From the NCBI GenBank assembly GCA_052043515.1, contig JBQEQX010000001.1, forward strand, positions 682,001 to 746,000: a stretch of DNA of 64,000 nt, in the 5' to 3' direction. The DNA is from Ehrlichia sp052043515 (GTDB lineage Bacteria > Pseudomonadota > Alphaproteobacteria > Rickettsiales > Anaplasmataceae). The position numbers were made by a program, and so were the translations under genes. The stretch's first letter is position 1; each line of letters begins with the position of its first letter. Shown one piece after another: positions 31,160 to 42,162 of the stretch. The notes under the pieces are model-generated. The model ran no database searches and was not told the origin of the DNA. It saw only the letters and a list, made by a program, of their open reading frames with translations.

Positions 31160-34100
31160 ATGCCCATTTTTTTAGAACATGGTGTTAATACTGATAAATT
31201 TTCTAATCAGGGAGTAGTCAAAGATTACTTGGACTTGAAGCATGATGTACTTAATAAAACATATAACATAGAAGTAAAAAAATTGAATTTGAATGTGGAA
31301 GTTCATAGTAAGAATGTTTTTTCTGAGACAGAAAAAAATGTAATTAGAGATCATATACATAATGCAGTTAATGACTTCATGGAATATGTTTATTGCCTGC
31401 CTGCTAGTAGTCCACTTTCAAAAGTAGAAATATATTTAATTGATAATGTAGATGAGTATAAGCAGTACTGTGTTCAGTATGGACTATTATGTGATGGGGG
31501 AAATGGTATTACGTATATGGGGGATCAAGTAACTCCTTATCGTATTTACCTTTACAAAGAGGGCGATTCTATTGTTGGTTTAAGACATGAGTTAAGTTAT
31601 GTTTTGCAAGATCATGTTACGGGACATAAACTTGCTGGTTCTGTTAATAGAAACTTGATGTTGTGTGTAATATCAAATGCAATTGCTGATTTTTGTGAAT
31701 ACGGTCATTCTGTTTCAGATCAGATTTGTGCTGAACTTAGGGTTTTTAATAAAATCTGTGGCAGTGGTGAATTTGATAAACACACTGATAGGTCAATTAT
31801 TGATATACTGAAAGAGTTAAAATATCATCACTGTAAGGATATAGAGCCTACTATTCGAGATTTTGGGTTTGCTTTTCTAAATTTTGCTAAAAAAGTTGCA
31901 GGTGGAGATTTTTCTACATTCCTGCTTAGTTTGATTAAGCGGGGAGACACTAGTACTTTAGATAAAATATTAGATTATTTAGTATCTCCTATTAATAATT
32001 CTTTATTTAAACAATCTGTAGAGGAACAACTTGGCCGTCTAGAGTGGGTATATAAAGATAAGTATAAGATTCCTCAAAATGTGAAATTACAGTATGTTGC
32101 AAATGATGGTGCTGATATAGATATTGAGGCTGGTAGAAAGTTGCATGTTGTGAAATATACGCACTTTGGTGATAAGAAAACAGTTCCTACTGTTACATGC
32201 AGTGCGTTGTCTAATGTGATTGGTCGTTTATGTGACTTTGCAAGTTTCTCTGAAGAAAAACAGCTTGCTGTTGGATTATCAGGTTCTGCAAATACTTCTT
32301 CACGTTATTATGATACTCCTCCTGTCTATCCTATGAAAGAGAATGTGTCCAATTTGGATAAAAAGTGTCCGGATGCTAGTCTAGCAAATAGTATGAATGC
32401 TGATCTAAATCCAGAAAAATTTAAAAATGATGTGTTCTATCATGTACGTACTATAAGAAATGATGATTTGAAATTAAATTTAGAAATACATACTCCACAA
32501 GACTTACCTCATAAAAGATTTCGTGAAATTGAAAAGGGATTGAATGATACCATAGAAAAGTTCAAAAGTAGTTTTGGACTGGAGCCTAATGATAGAGATA
32601 CAACATTTGAGTTGTACTTGTTTGATAACAAAGAGCAATATGAGTATTATGGCCAACTCTATAATTTGAGAATAAATGGGTCCGGAGGCAAAACTTTTTA
32701 TGGGAATCCTGATTTGCCATATAAAATTTATGTCCATAAATTTGGTGAAATTTTAAATTTAAAACATGAGTTAGCTCACGCCTTAGAAAGTTATGCATGT
32801 GGACATAGAGTGTACAAAGTTGGAGGGAATGGACGCATATTTTCAGAGGGGATAGCAGAGTACATACAAGATGATAATAGCTTTATCCTTGAAAATATCA
32901 AGAACAAAGAAGTAGTGTTTAATGTCTTGCATGGTAAATATGATAATATGGATGAAGCAATACGTGCTGCAACAGGAGATAAGCAACATTTACAATATAG
33001 TATAGGTCAAGCATTTGTAACATTTTTACAAGATAAATATCCTGGAGTAATTTCTGAGTATTTTAGAGCGTCTAAAACTGGTAATTTTGAACGTGCTAGG
33101 GAATTGATTAGTATGGATAAATATTCGGATTTTGAGCATTGGGTAAAGTCTAAGGATGTCTATTTACATTTAGAGGATATGAATATCCTAAAGTTGGAAA
33201 TAGGTGATAAGCTATTGTCTTATGATAATGCTCGAGTTTCTGAAGCTTCAGGGAAGCATAATGAGTATTATTCCGAGAAAATTTGTGATATCCACGGTAA
33301 AGTAGTGGGTGAAATATTGCCTGTTGCACATTATAGTGCTAGCAATGTTATGCGTTCCTGGAATGTTGCGAGTGGAGATGAAATGCAAGTAGGGCCGGAG
33401 TATAATTATTTAAAGTTAGTAAATGCTCCATCAGGAAAAAGTGCATATGTATACTGTGATAAAGATGGCAAGGAATATTTTAATGATAAATCTTATATAG
33501 ATAATGTATTTAATATACTTAAAAAAATATGATCCTAAGATTGCTGATATTGGTAATTCACTTGATCCTAGAAAACATTCTGATATTGATGCAGCATTTG
33601 CAAAGCTTCCTAATTCAGATGCGTTACTTGATCAGTACTTAGATGCAACAAATACAAGTGCTTATAAACAGTTTTTATTGAACAGCCCACTGGACTATAG
33701 AATTGTTAAGATACATGCAATGGCTTATCACTTTGACGCTTTTAAGGCAGAACAGGTAAAAAAAGTATTAGACGATTCATTAGATATTAGTTCAGAAGTA
33801 AAAAATATAATAATGGGCTTAACGTATATTGATTTAAGTAGTGTCATAGGGGTAAATGGATTTGACATTAAAAGTGTCGCATCTGATCCGGATACAATAT
33901 TGCATGCTGTAGTGTTGGGTAGAGGTGATAATAGTGCGATATCTCTGTATAAAGATAATCAGAAAATAGGAGAGTTATTAACTGAACTTGGGTATTGTAT
34001 TAAGGATATTAATACTGGTAAAGTCACTTTTGTATTTGGAGATATTATGAAAATGGTATCAACCAGTTATACAGATAGAGCATATATTGTTGTGTTAGAA

Positions 34101-35157
34101 AAAGATGGTGAGTTCAGCACTGCTTTAGTTAATGGTATACAAATGGCAGCAGATGGAAATGTTATATGGGATAACAAATTTAGTCATCCTAATATTAGTC
34201 ATTTCTACCCTGGTTACGATAGTTTTTTATTACGTCACGCATCTATCAAAAGTGATAGTCATAGTATTGTAGAGAGAAAATTTGATCCTAAAGACTCAGT
34301 AATTACTCGAGGTGAACTATTGAATGATAAAGGTACTGTGAATGTAGAGGATGATGCATACAGTGCAGTTATCAAGCAAGATGGTGAAATATTACATCAG
34401 TTTAAAAGTATGTCTTTTTACATTGACAAACCATCTTTTGATAGCGGAGGAAAATATGGCAGTAACTTTTTTATTGCTGATGAGGGAAGGGGTTTGAGAT
34501 TTCAGTTTCCTAAAGAGATTACTCATTTGAAATTACTTAATGTTAATGGAAGTAAAAAATTAGTTCCATGTACTGCGACTGGTGATGAACATCCTGATGG
34601 TATGCCACCTAATCTTACTGATGAGTACAGGTATATAGATCCTATATTCGCTCATAGATTTGAGAAACAGTGTTACTCTACAAAAAAGTAAGAGTATTGG
34701 TTTAATGGATTTTGATGAATATGAAGAAGGATCTTTATTTAAATTGCAATATTATGATGAACGTGCTCATATTAATAAAGATGAACATGGCAATAAGATT
34801 ATGCCTGATAGTAGGTCTTATATCTCAAAAGTGGATTTGGTATACGATGGTAAAGTTATTGGAATGTTGTCCGACAATATAAATCAGTTTCAAGGAGATA
34901 TCTTCATTTCTGCAAGCCGTAGTTATAGCTATAGTGATTTTCTTGCATCTCAATATTTTCAAAAAGTGGATGTTGAAGAATTGGAAAATGGATTATATGT
35001 TGGAACTTATGATGTTGTTAGTGATGAAATAGCAAATTTTGGTACTGATCGCGGCTATAGTGAGCAAGCTGTTTTTTATTTCAAAGGTAATCCATCATCG
35101 TATAATACTGGTTCTATGAACGCTTCTACTGTTTCTCCTTATCAAAATGAGTTTTAA
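31160..35157 (+). CDS. Collagenase-like (M9-type) metallopeptidase with duplicated peptidase module, two frameshifts
   Basis: A large zinc-peptidase-like protein. Near residue 536 it has HELAH, then EGIAEY at about 563-568, the HExxH + downstream Glu layout of gluzincins such as bacterial collagenase. A homologous module occupies the first about 300 residues (shared NxxEIY/ELYLxDNxxxYxxY and LRHEL/LKHEL segments, offset 393 residues) but reads HELSY at residue 143, lacking the second zinc His, so it is probably inactive. The C-terminal half is Asp/Ser/Gly-rich and beta-like, with no recognised domain. Frames join as NILKKYDPKIAD (one base removed at A7 33521-33527) and YSTKSKSIGLMDF (A6 34682-34687), giving about 1331 residues. 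There is no classical signal peptide, so export, if any, would use another route. A strong terminator follows at 35181. Confidence 0.8.
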
Positions 35158-35180
35158 CAGTATTAACAGTATAAGAAAAA

Positions 35181-35209
35181 AAAAGCAGTGTGTGTGTACA
35201 CTGCTTTTT
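35181..35209 (+). terminator. Rho-independent terminator after the metallopeptidase gene
   Basis: Perfect stem GCAGTGT/ACACTGC with loop GTGTGT followed by five T, and flanked by an A-run on the left, so it could act in both directions. It lies 24 bases after the stop codon. Confidence 0.9.
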
Positions 35210-35583
35210 GTCTTTTAAGCGTGGCATTGCTTTTTCTTCAAATTAGTTTATTTATTGTACTTTAGTAAAAATTCTAGAAGCGCTTGTACACACTGTTTAT
35301 TTTGAGATTTTCACAAGATCTTGAAATATGGAGTTACGCGTGCATATGTAGAATACATTTTTCTTTAATAAATGATCTGCTTGTATTTAATGAGAGAACA
35401 CGTCCTTAATTTTGTAAAATCACTTGTCTATTATAGCAGTGGAGGTGTGAGTATACTTTGTTTTAATTGTTTAATTTTTTTTATGTAAGAGTGTATTGAT
35501 TATGAATGCTCTATTGTGGCTGGTGTTGCATTTATTTTGTGGCATTGTATAATGATGTGCAGTTTTTAATATCATGGAATTAT
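35210..35583. other. Spacer upstream of fbpA
   Basis: Between the terminator and the iron-binding protein gene. Likely holds its promoter; no gene seen. The frame of fbpA is open upstream to 35506 but those residues do not look like a signal sequence. Confidence 0.5.
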
Positions 35584-36624
35584 ATGATGAGATTACTTAC
35601 TTGTCTTGCTATAATGGCTGTTGTTGTTGTAGCTTTTAATTTTTTTACTAAACGACAACATCAAGATGTAAAACAAGAAGTTCATGTATATTCATCTCGT
35701 AAAGAAGAATTGTTACACAGTTTGTTTGAACAGTTTACTAGGGAAACTGGTATAGAAGTTAAGTATATCAATGATGAAGCTGCTCAACTTATTGATAGGA
35801 TGGAAAATGAAGGTACAGCTACTTCAGCAGATGTTTTCTTGACTGCAGATGCTGTTAATCTTATTTTGGCAAAGAAAAGAGATCTGTTACAATCTGTACA
35901 ATCTGATGTTTTGAATAATGCAATTCCTAGTAAGTATCGAGATGCAGATGGGTTCTGGTTTGGTTTAACTAAGCGTGCAAGGGTTATAGTTTACAATAAA
36001 GACCTAATTAAAGATAGTGAATTGAGTACATATGAACACCTTGCTAATACAAAATGGAAGGGCCAAATTTTAATAAGATCTTCTAATAGCCCATATAATC
36101 AGTCATTGATTGCTTTTATGATTGCAAATAATGGGGTAGAAAATGCTAGGATTTGGGTTAAAGGGTTAGTTTCGAATATGGCTAGAAAGCCTAGCGGAGG
36201 GGATATTGATCAAATTTATGCTGTTGCGGCAGATGAGGGAAACATTGCGATAGTTAATAGTTATTATTTTGGAAGAATTATGGCTTCTGATAAGAAAAGT
36301 GATCAATCTGTGATAAGAAAGCTTGGTATATTTTTTCCTAATCAAGAAACCACTGGTACTATGATAAATATTAGTGGTGGTGCTGTTACTAAGTATGCAA
36401 AGAATAAGCAGAACGCTGTAAAATTATTGGAATTTCTTTCCAGTGTAAAAGCACAAAAAGTTTATGCTCAAATTAATCAAGAATATCCTGTAGTTGATGG
36501 AGTAGAACTTTCAGAAGTTTTAACGAACTTCGGTTCGTTTAAAGAAAGCGATTTACCTTTGCAAGAGCTTGAGAAATATTTGACCGAGTCTGTTAGAATT
36601 GCTGATGAGTGTGGTTGGAGATAA
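35584..36624 (+). CDS. fbpA: Fe(3+) ABC transporter substrate-binding protein, FbpA-like
   Basis: Periplasmic ferric-iron binding protein of an ABC importer. The chosen start (ATG ATG AGA at 35584) gives a signal-anchor-like helix, LLTCLAIMAVVVVAFNFF, then the mature fold beginning VHVYSSRKEELLHSLFEQFTRETGIEVKYI. Family features include TSADVFLTADAVNL near residue 80, GLTKRARVIVYN, and the paired Tyr in VNSYYFGRIM, which in this family ligates iron. The length of 346 residues is normal. The permease and ATPase genes are not adjacent, as is usual in Ehrlichia, where iron-uptake genes are scattered. Confidence 0.92.
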   Translation: MMRLLTCLAIMAVVVVAFNFFTKRQHQDVKQEVHVYSSRKEELLHSLFEQFTRETGIEVKYINDEAAQLIDRMENEGTATSADVFLTADAVNLILAKKRDLLQSVQSDVLNNAIPSKYRDADGFWFGLTKRARVIVYNKDLIKDSELSTYEHLANTKWKGQILIRSSNSPYNQSLIAFMIANNGVENARIWVKGLVSNMARKPSGGDIDQIYAVAADEGNIAIVNSYYFGRIMASDKKSDQSVIRKLGIFFPNQETTGTMINISGGAVTKYAKNKQNAVKLLEFLSSVKAQKVYAQINQEYPVVDGVELSEVLTNFGSFKESDLPLQELEKYLTESVRIADECGWR

Positions 36625-37203
36625 GTTATACAATAAAAAGGATTGTGCTGTGAATAATGGTGTGGTATGGTTTTTGTTTATTAAGATTTCTAGTATATTG
36701 TATTGTTTGGCTATTAGGGTGGAAATGGAGATACTTTAAAGTTTTACCAATAGTGTTTTTGTTTATTACAGCTTCAAAGTAGAGGTTTTTTGCACAGCGT
36801 ACTGTAAAGGCATTGCAGGTTGTGTGAAAGACCGGGTATGGTTCGATTATATATTGTTAATGAATAAGCTTTGTTCCATAAAGTCCTATTGCAACGTGCT
36901 TCTTCATAATTTTGCGTGTTACGAAGTTTCCTAACACCTGAAACTTTAACTTTAAACTCTACCCAGCACAACCATTCAGCCGCGCAATGTTCACTACTAT
37001 TGATCGACATGTTTCACAGAAGCTACGCTCACACACAGTCACACCTTGGCAACTCCAGGGCCAGAACAAATCAAGATTGAGCCACGACACAATTGGGCCA
37101 TACACAGGGCCATAAAACAGAAAATACACCTGTGCAAACTCAACAGCACGCGCTAGCCGTTATGATGGCACACAGATAAATATCACACAACAGAGTAACA
37201 ACA
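36625..37203. other. Spacer with a GC-richer island
   Basis: Between fbpA and convergent rpsP. The part at about 36990-37200 approaches 50% G+C, well above the surroundings. Two minus-strand frames (36774-37010 and an ATG-less frame at about 36956-37160) show nothing I recognise. It may be a structured RNA or a decayed gene. Confidence 0.45.
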
Positions 37204-37469
37204 CTAAACAGTTTCGACGTCAATGATACCTTTTTTTTATAAACCAGGATATCCTATCAGTTGTTTGAGCTCCAACACTGAGCCAATACTTCAATCTATC
37301 AACTTTCACTTTAACAAACGACTCATGTTCTCTAGGTAGCATTGGGTTATAGAAGCCCAAAGACTCAATAAACTTCCCATCTCTTGGTACCCTAGAATCA
37401 GCAACAACCACTCTATAAAAAAGGATGCTTCTTAGCTCCAAACCTTGCTAATCTTATCTTGACAGGCAT
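37204..37469 (-). CDS. rpsP: 30S ribosomal protein S16, two frameshifts
   Basis: Small-subunit ribosomal protein S16. The ATG at 37469 starts MPVKIRLARFGAKKHP. One base removed from the A6 run 37417-37422 links it to FYRVVVADSRVPRDGKFIE, the family hallmark. One base removed from the T8 run 37231-37238 gives the usual ending, WFIKKGIIDVETV, at 37204. The rebuilt protein has 87 residues, the normal size. Because S16 is essential, these breaks are almost certainly sequence errors. Common partners rimM and trmD are not adjacent. Confidence 0.95.
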
Positions 37470-37710
37470 GAAAATATAACCTTCGACATTAAGTAATTCT
37501 ACATAATACCCATAATAAAGTAGGTAGTCAAATCGAAAATGTTATTTTTGAATTTTTAAAACCAATGATTAAGTTTTTAAAAAAAAATAAGAAATTTGCA
37601 ATATGTTGCTAAAAATAATATGATTATGTAATTAAACTTTTTCAAATTGTTGAAAAGTATAGAAATCTTTTTGTAAGATAATGTGTAATTTAGGAGGATA
37701 TTTAAATTAT

Positions 37711-38982
37711 ATGGGTTTAAAGAAAGCTGTATTATCCACAATTATGTGTAATACTTTAGTATGGTACGATTATGTTCTGTTTGGAAATTTAGTAAGCATA
37801 ATTAGTAAGTTATTTTTTCCGGCAGAAGATAGATATTTCAGTCTTATTATGACATTTAGTATTTTTGCAATTGGGTTTTTAATGCGACCTTTTGGAGCAA
37901 GTATTTTTGGTTATATTGGAGATAAATATGGAAGGAAAGCTGCGCTTACTTTATCAATTGTTGCCATTTCCGTTCCTATTGCTTTTATTTCGGTATTGCC
38001 TACTTATGAAAAAATAGGCGTGTTGTCTCCAATACTGCTGATTGTTTGTAGATTGATGCAGGGGATATCTTTAGGAGGAGAAGCTGGTAATGCTACTTTT
38101 TTTGATAGAACATTCTAAAAAAAGGGAAAAACATAGGATTTTTCGGGAGCTTTGAGACTTTAAGTGCTGTATTAGGATCCATTATTGCATTGTTTGTGAT
38201 TTTAATTTCACAGTATTTTACAGGTGAAAATTTTGAAATATGGGGTTGGAGAGTACCTTTTGTTGTTGGATTGTTATTAGGACTAGTTAGCGTTTATATT
38301 AGACGTATGAGTGGTGAAAGCCCAGCATATGATACTCACAAGAAGAGTAATAATCTGTCGCAATCTCCATTTATGGAGTTGTTTGGGAAATACAAGCGTC
38401 CTTTAATATTATCTACATGTATTGACTGTATTGAAAATTGTTCGTTTCATATTTTCATGGTATTTTTTATTACTTTTATTAGAGAATTTTCAGATATACA
38501 CTTAAATTTAAATGATCATAGCGTAAGTATTATTGAAAGTTTCAATATCATGATTTGTGGTATTTTAAATGTATTTTTTTGGATATATCTCTGATTATGT
38601 AGGGCGTAGAAAGGTGATGTTGATTGCTTCTATATCATTGTTTTGTGTCGCAATTCCTGTATTTTGGTTATTAAGTCAAGATAGCTATATTTATTTAATA
38701 ATAGCGTATCTAATTTTTGTTGTACCATTTTCTGCTGCTCTTGGACCAGCTAGTGGTGCAATGTCTGAGTTGTTTCCTACAAAGGTTAGGTATACTGGGT
38801 TTGGATTATCACGTAATATTGCTTCAGCTATTTCTGGAGGTATGGCCCCTGTAGCATGTACTTGGCTTATAAGGGCTACAGGATTAACATTTATTCCTGG
38901 GATATATGTCATGTTTTGGGCATTAGTTGCAATTGTTGCGTTATGTCAGATTAGGAAAGAAGATGTATATGCTGATTGGTAG
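37711..38982 (+). CDS. ProP-like MFS transporter, three frameshifts
   Basis: A twelve-helix major facilitator of the proline/betaine (metabolite:H+ symporter) class. Motif A-like GYIGDKYGRKAAL follows the second helix, with GISLGGEAGNA after helix four and GYISDYVGRRKVML between helices six and seven or later; a loop FPTKVRYTGFGLS is also typical. Frames join when one base is removed from each of T7 38097-38103, A7 38117-38123 and T7 38574-38580 (joints ATFLIEHSKKGKNIGFFGSF and NVFFGYISDYVG). An upstream ATG exists at 37681, but an AGGAGG at 37692-37697 sits before the ATG at 37711, so I use the latter. Substrate is not determinable; proline, betaine or another small metabolite are candidates. 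Confidence 0.87.
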
Positions 38983-39444
38983 ATGTTCATATTTTATTTT
39001 ACTTCTATGGGAAATTTGATCTCACTGTTTTGTACTTTTAAATGTGGTTCTGGTTCATGTAAGTAGAATGTTATTGTTACGGCTGTGTTCTTCTGGTATT
39101 TTGGTATAACTTGAATTATCACTTAAGCGTAATTTACAGCTTACTTAATGTCAAATGATGTTGAGTTTTCTGGATGTTTGGTGCTTTTATCAGGATATTT
39201 CTAAAGCTGGTCATAGCATTTGTATATAGCGAATGGATTTGCGAACCTGTGCTGGTTTTTTTGCGTCAATGACTATGGATTTGTATATTAATTACGCAGC
39301 AACATTTCAGATTATACGTTGATTGTCATTTTTTGAAGAATACTGTGATATTAATTTTTTTGCTGTTGTATAAGATACTAAGCGAGGTATTTCCAATATA
39401 ATACTATACCATATATAGTCGAAGATCCTATCATCTAAGATTCC
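38983..39444. other. Spacer with a short coding-like tail
   Basis: Between the MFS gene and the Trm112-like gene. On the minus strand a frame ending at 38994 reads a coding-looking 42-residue stretch (GTG start, NTAVTITFYLHEPEPHLK) that I cannot name; it may be the end of a broken gene. The rest is unremarkable. Confidence 0.35.
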
Positions 39445-39612
39445 TTATTCTAGCTTTCTTGCTTGATCAACTAGCATGACTGGTATACCTTTATGTATTG
39501 GGAACGCCAGCTTAGCCTTTTCACTTATTAGCTCGTGGGTGTCTTCTTTATATTGTAGCTTATCTTTTGTTAATGGACAAACGAGTATCTCGAGTAATGT
39601 GCGGTCAAACAT
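39445..39612 (-). CDS. Trm112-family (UPF0434/YcaR-like) small protein
   Basis: A 55-residue intact gene. It begins MFDRTLLEILVCPLTKDKL and continues ELISEKAKLAFPIHKGIPVML, the standard pattern of the bacterial Trm112-like family (LLEILVCP...LAYPIRDGIPVM). Bacterial members often keep only one of the zinc-ligand cysteines, as here (C12). Relatives act as partners or activators of methyltransferases; the bacterial role is uncertain. It is isolated, in the minus orientation, with no methyltransferase alongside. Confidence 0.9.
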   Translation of the reverse strand: MFDRTLLEILVCPLTKDKLQYKEDTHELISEKAKLAFPIHKGIPVMLVDQARKLE

Positions 39613-40039
39613 ATCTCACTGTGAAGTAATTATCCATTCTCATTATAACATTCGTTATCAAAATTCAAATTAAATTTAGCTGAATTTGGATAGAAAAATT
39701 AGTGGTGGTAGTTATGTTATATAAATAGGTAGTTGTTGTGTTTAAGATATTAGAATTTATGACTGTCTTGTGTGAGTTAGTATGGCTAGCATAAAATGAG
39801 GAACATCGATTATATTTAACTTTGTGAAGAATACTGGATATTATTTTCCCGTTTAAAATCTTAGTAAATCTTTATTTGGAATATTGAACTACTGTTTGAT
39901 ATTTTCATGATATGTAAATTATTATATAAATTTTTTGCTATACAGATTAGTAGTATAAAAGAATTTATAAAAATACTACTTTTTGCCTGTGATTTAACAT
40001 TTTACAATATATCTAATTAGCTTTAGAGTTCATTTTCTA
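39613..40039. other. Spacer, no gene seen
   Basis: AT-rich region between the SDR gene and the Trm112-like gene on the minus strand. No supported frame. Confidence 0.5.
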
Positions 40040-40735
40040 TTACATAAAGCTGATAGTTCCAGTCTCGTTATTGTCAGAGTTAAGTAATTCTTTTATTCTG
40101 TGAAGAATATTTCTTACTTCTCTATTTTCCATTATATTGTCATAATTAATGTTATTTAAAAAATCATTATGAACCATTCTGGGACCTATAGCATTGACTT
40201 TAATTTGTGGCCATAGCTCTACTGCTGCGAATTTTGTAAAATCTGTTAGTGATTTTTTTGACATTGTGTATGTGAAATATTTTGTAGAGTCTTTTAAAAC
40301 CATTGTATCTGTCATATTGATAACATTTCCTATAGCAGCACATTTTTTTGTAAAATATTGTGTCAGGAATAGCGGAGCCTGTATATGAATATTGTAGTTT
40401 TGAATGAAATCTTCTATTGTAGTATTCATTAACATATTCCTGTAAAATACTGATGCATTATTAATAAGGCAATTACAATAAGGCATAGCTTCAAAAGCTT
40501 TGTCCATAAGGTTACTTAATGAGTCAAATACTGTTAAATCAGTTTGGATAAGTGTACACTTTTGATTGCATAGCTCTTCGATAATATTTTTTGTATTTAA
40601 CGCATGTTCTTTAGAAGTATGATAATGGACAACTATATCATAGCCATTGCTAGCTAAAAATATAGCAATTGCTTTACCCAACCTTTTTGCACCACCTGTT
40701 ACTATTGCTCCTTTTTGATTGTGTGTTTTAAGCAT
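40040..40735 (-). CDS. Short-chain dehydrogenase/reductase (pteridine-reductase-like)
   Basis: An NAD(P)-dependent SDR oxidoreductase. The cofactor motif is VTGGAKRLGKA near residue 12, the structural motif is LINNAS near residue 95, and the active-site pair is YTMSK (Tyr and Lys) near residue 155. The GGAKRLGKAIA form with Arg is seen in FolM/pteridine reductases, which recycle tetrahydrobiopterin or folate, so that is my best guess. ATG 40735 lies one base after the stop of pheS, giving an operon rpmI-rplT-pheS-SDR. The C-terminus is somewhat divergent (NETGTISFM) but the length of about 231 residues is acceptable. Confidence 0.8.
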   Translation of the reverse strand: MLKTHNQKGAIVTGGAKRLGKAIAIFLASNGYDIVVHYHTSKEHALNTKNIIEELCNQKCTLIQTDLTVFDSLSNLMDKAFEAMPYCNCLINNASVFYRNMLMNTTIEDFIQNYNIHIQAPLFLTQYFTKKCAAIGNVINMTDTMVLKDSTKYFTYTMSKKSLTDFTKFAAVELWPQIKVNAIGPRMVHNDFLNNINYDNIMENREVRNILHRIKELLNSDNNETGTISFM

Positions 40736-40736
40736 G

Positions 40737-41775
40737 TTATGCAATCAAATTAGTAAAACAAAAACCGTAATGATTTAACCATTGTAGCTTATTACTGTAA
40801 AATTTACGTAGATCACTGATATTATGTTTCAACATGGAAATTCTTTCAATTCCTATGCCAAAAGCAAATCCGCTATATTGTTCTGGATCGATGTTAACAT
40901 TTTTCAAAACATTTCGATGAACCATGCCACAACCTAAAATTTCTATCCAATTTTTTTGTTTGCATCTTATGTCGACTTCAGCTGATGGTTCAGTAAACGG
41001 AAAATAACTACTACGAAATCTTATTTGAATATTTTCTCCAAAAAATTGTTTCAAAAAATAATTTATGCAGTATTTTAGATGCCCCATATTAATATCTTTA
41101 TCAACATACAACCCTTCAATTTGATGAAACATTGGGCTATGAGTTGCGTCCCAGTCATTTCTGTACACCTTTCCTGGAGCAATAATCTTGATTGGATAGC
41201 TACCTTTATTGTGTTCCATTACTCTAATTTGTACAGAAGAAGTGTGTGTACGTAATACCACTCTTTTCTGATTTACTAATGTTTTTAAGTAAAAAGTATC
41301 GTGTCCTTCCCTTGCGGGATGATTTTTATGTGTATTTAGCGCATCAAAAACGTGAAATTCATCTTCAAGTTCCGGGCCGTCGGATAGCTTAAATCCCAAA
41401 GAAGAAAAAATGCGCTTTGCTTCGTTCAAAGTGTCAGAAATAGGATGCAGCTTTGCCATTTGTTTTGGACGAATCGGTAAGCTAATGTCGATTTTATTTT
41501 TTATTAATTGACTGTCAATTTGTATTTTACAGAGTTTTTTTTTTTTTTGAATTAATCAGAGACCTCAACTCAGCACATACACAGTTGATAAGGCTACCAA
41601 CCGACTTCCGTTCCTCCACGTCATTAATCTTAGAGATATTCTTCAAGTATGCTGTAATAACACCTGACTTTCCAAAATAGTAAAGCCTAACACACTCCAA
41701 CTCTTCAAGAGAAGAGCTGTCTAATATCTTATTAATTGCCTCTGTCTGTAGTTTATATACGTTATTGTCTAGCAC
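40737..41775 (-). CDS. pheS: Phenylalanyl-tRNA synthetase alpha subunit, frame broken at a T14 run
   Basis: Class II synthetase subunit charging tRNA-Phe together with PheT. The N-terminal helical arm (IDKILD-like, LEELECVRLYYFGKSGVITAYLKNI) lies in one frame and the catalytic core in another: HPISDTLNEAKRIFSSLGF, motif 2 region VLRTHTSSVQIRVM...GKVYRNDWDATHSPMFHQIEGL, and motif 3 GFAFGIGIERISML. They join as SKKKKLCKIQIDSQ if the fourteen-T run 41535-41548 loses one base. The rebuilt length of 345 residues is normal. It starts 14 bases inside the end of rplT. pheT is not in this window. Confidence 0.95.
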
Positions 41776-42137
41776 TGGATTTAATCAAAACTTCTTTAGT
41801 GAGATCTACAATTTGTTTAAAATTATCCTGGTCATTGACCGCCATATCTGCTAGGATTTTCCTGTTTAGTGTTATGTTAGCCAAAGACAAGCCACGCACA
41901 AAGTCCGAGTATATAAGCCCGTATTGCCTCACAGCTGCGTTGATTCGCATAATCCATAGGCCCCTAAAAAACCTCTTACGATTGCGTCTGTCACGGTAGG
42001 CATACTGCAGAGCCTTTTCCACTCTTTGCAGAGCAATTCTGTAACAATTCTTGGAACGCCCACGATAACCCTTCGCCAGCTTGATTACCTTTTTTATGCC
42101 TCGCCCTTGTCTGAACTCCCCGCTTAACTCTAGCCAT
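41762..42137 (-). CDS. rplT: 50S ribosomal protein L20, frame broken at a T6 run
   Basis: L20 binds 23S rRNA early in large-subunit assembly. The ATG at 42137 begins MARVKRGVQTRARHKK. After removing one base from the six-T run 42090-42095 it continues VIKLAKGYRGRSKNCYRIALQRVEKALQYAYRDRRNRKR and the rest of the family pattern. The rebuilt length is 124 residues. It overlaps pheS by 14 bases and follows rpmI by 25 bases, the classical rpmI-rplT(-pheS) order. Note that infC is not upstream in this window. Confidence 0.95.
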
Positions 42138-42162
42138 TCTTTTAACCTACATTACTTAATCA

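Noticed and set aside
36774..37010. 78-codon minus-strand frame after rpsP
   Set aside because: Weak start, no recognisable pattern; may only reflect the higher GC content of the region.
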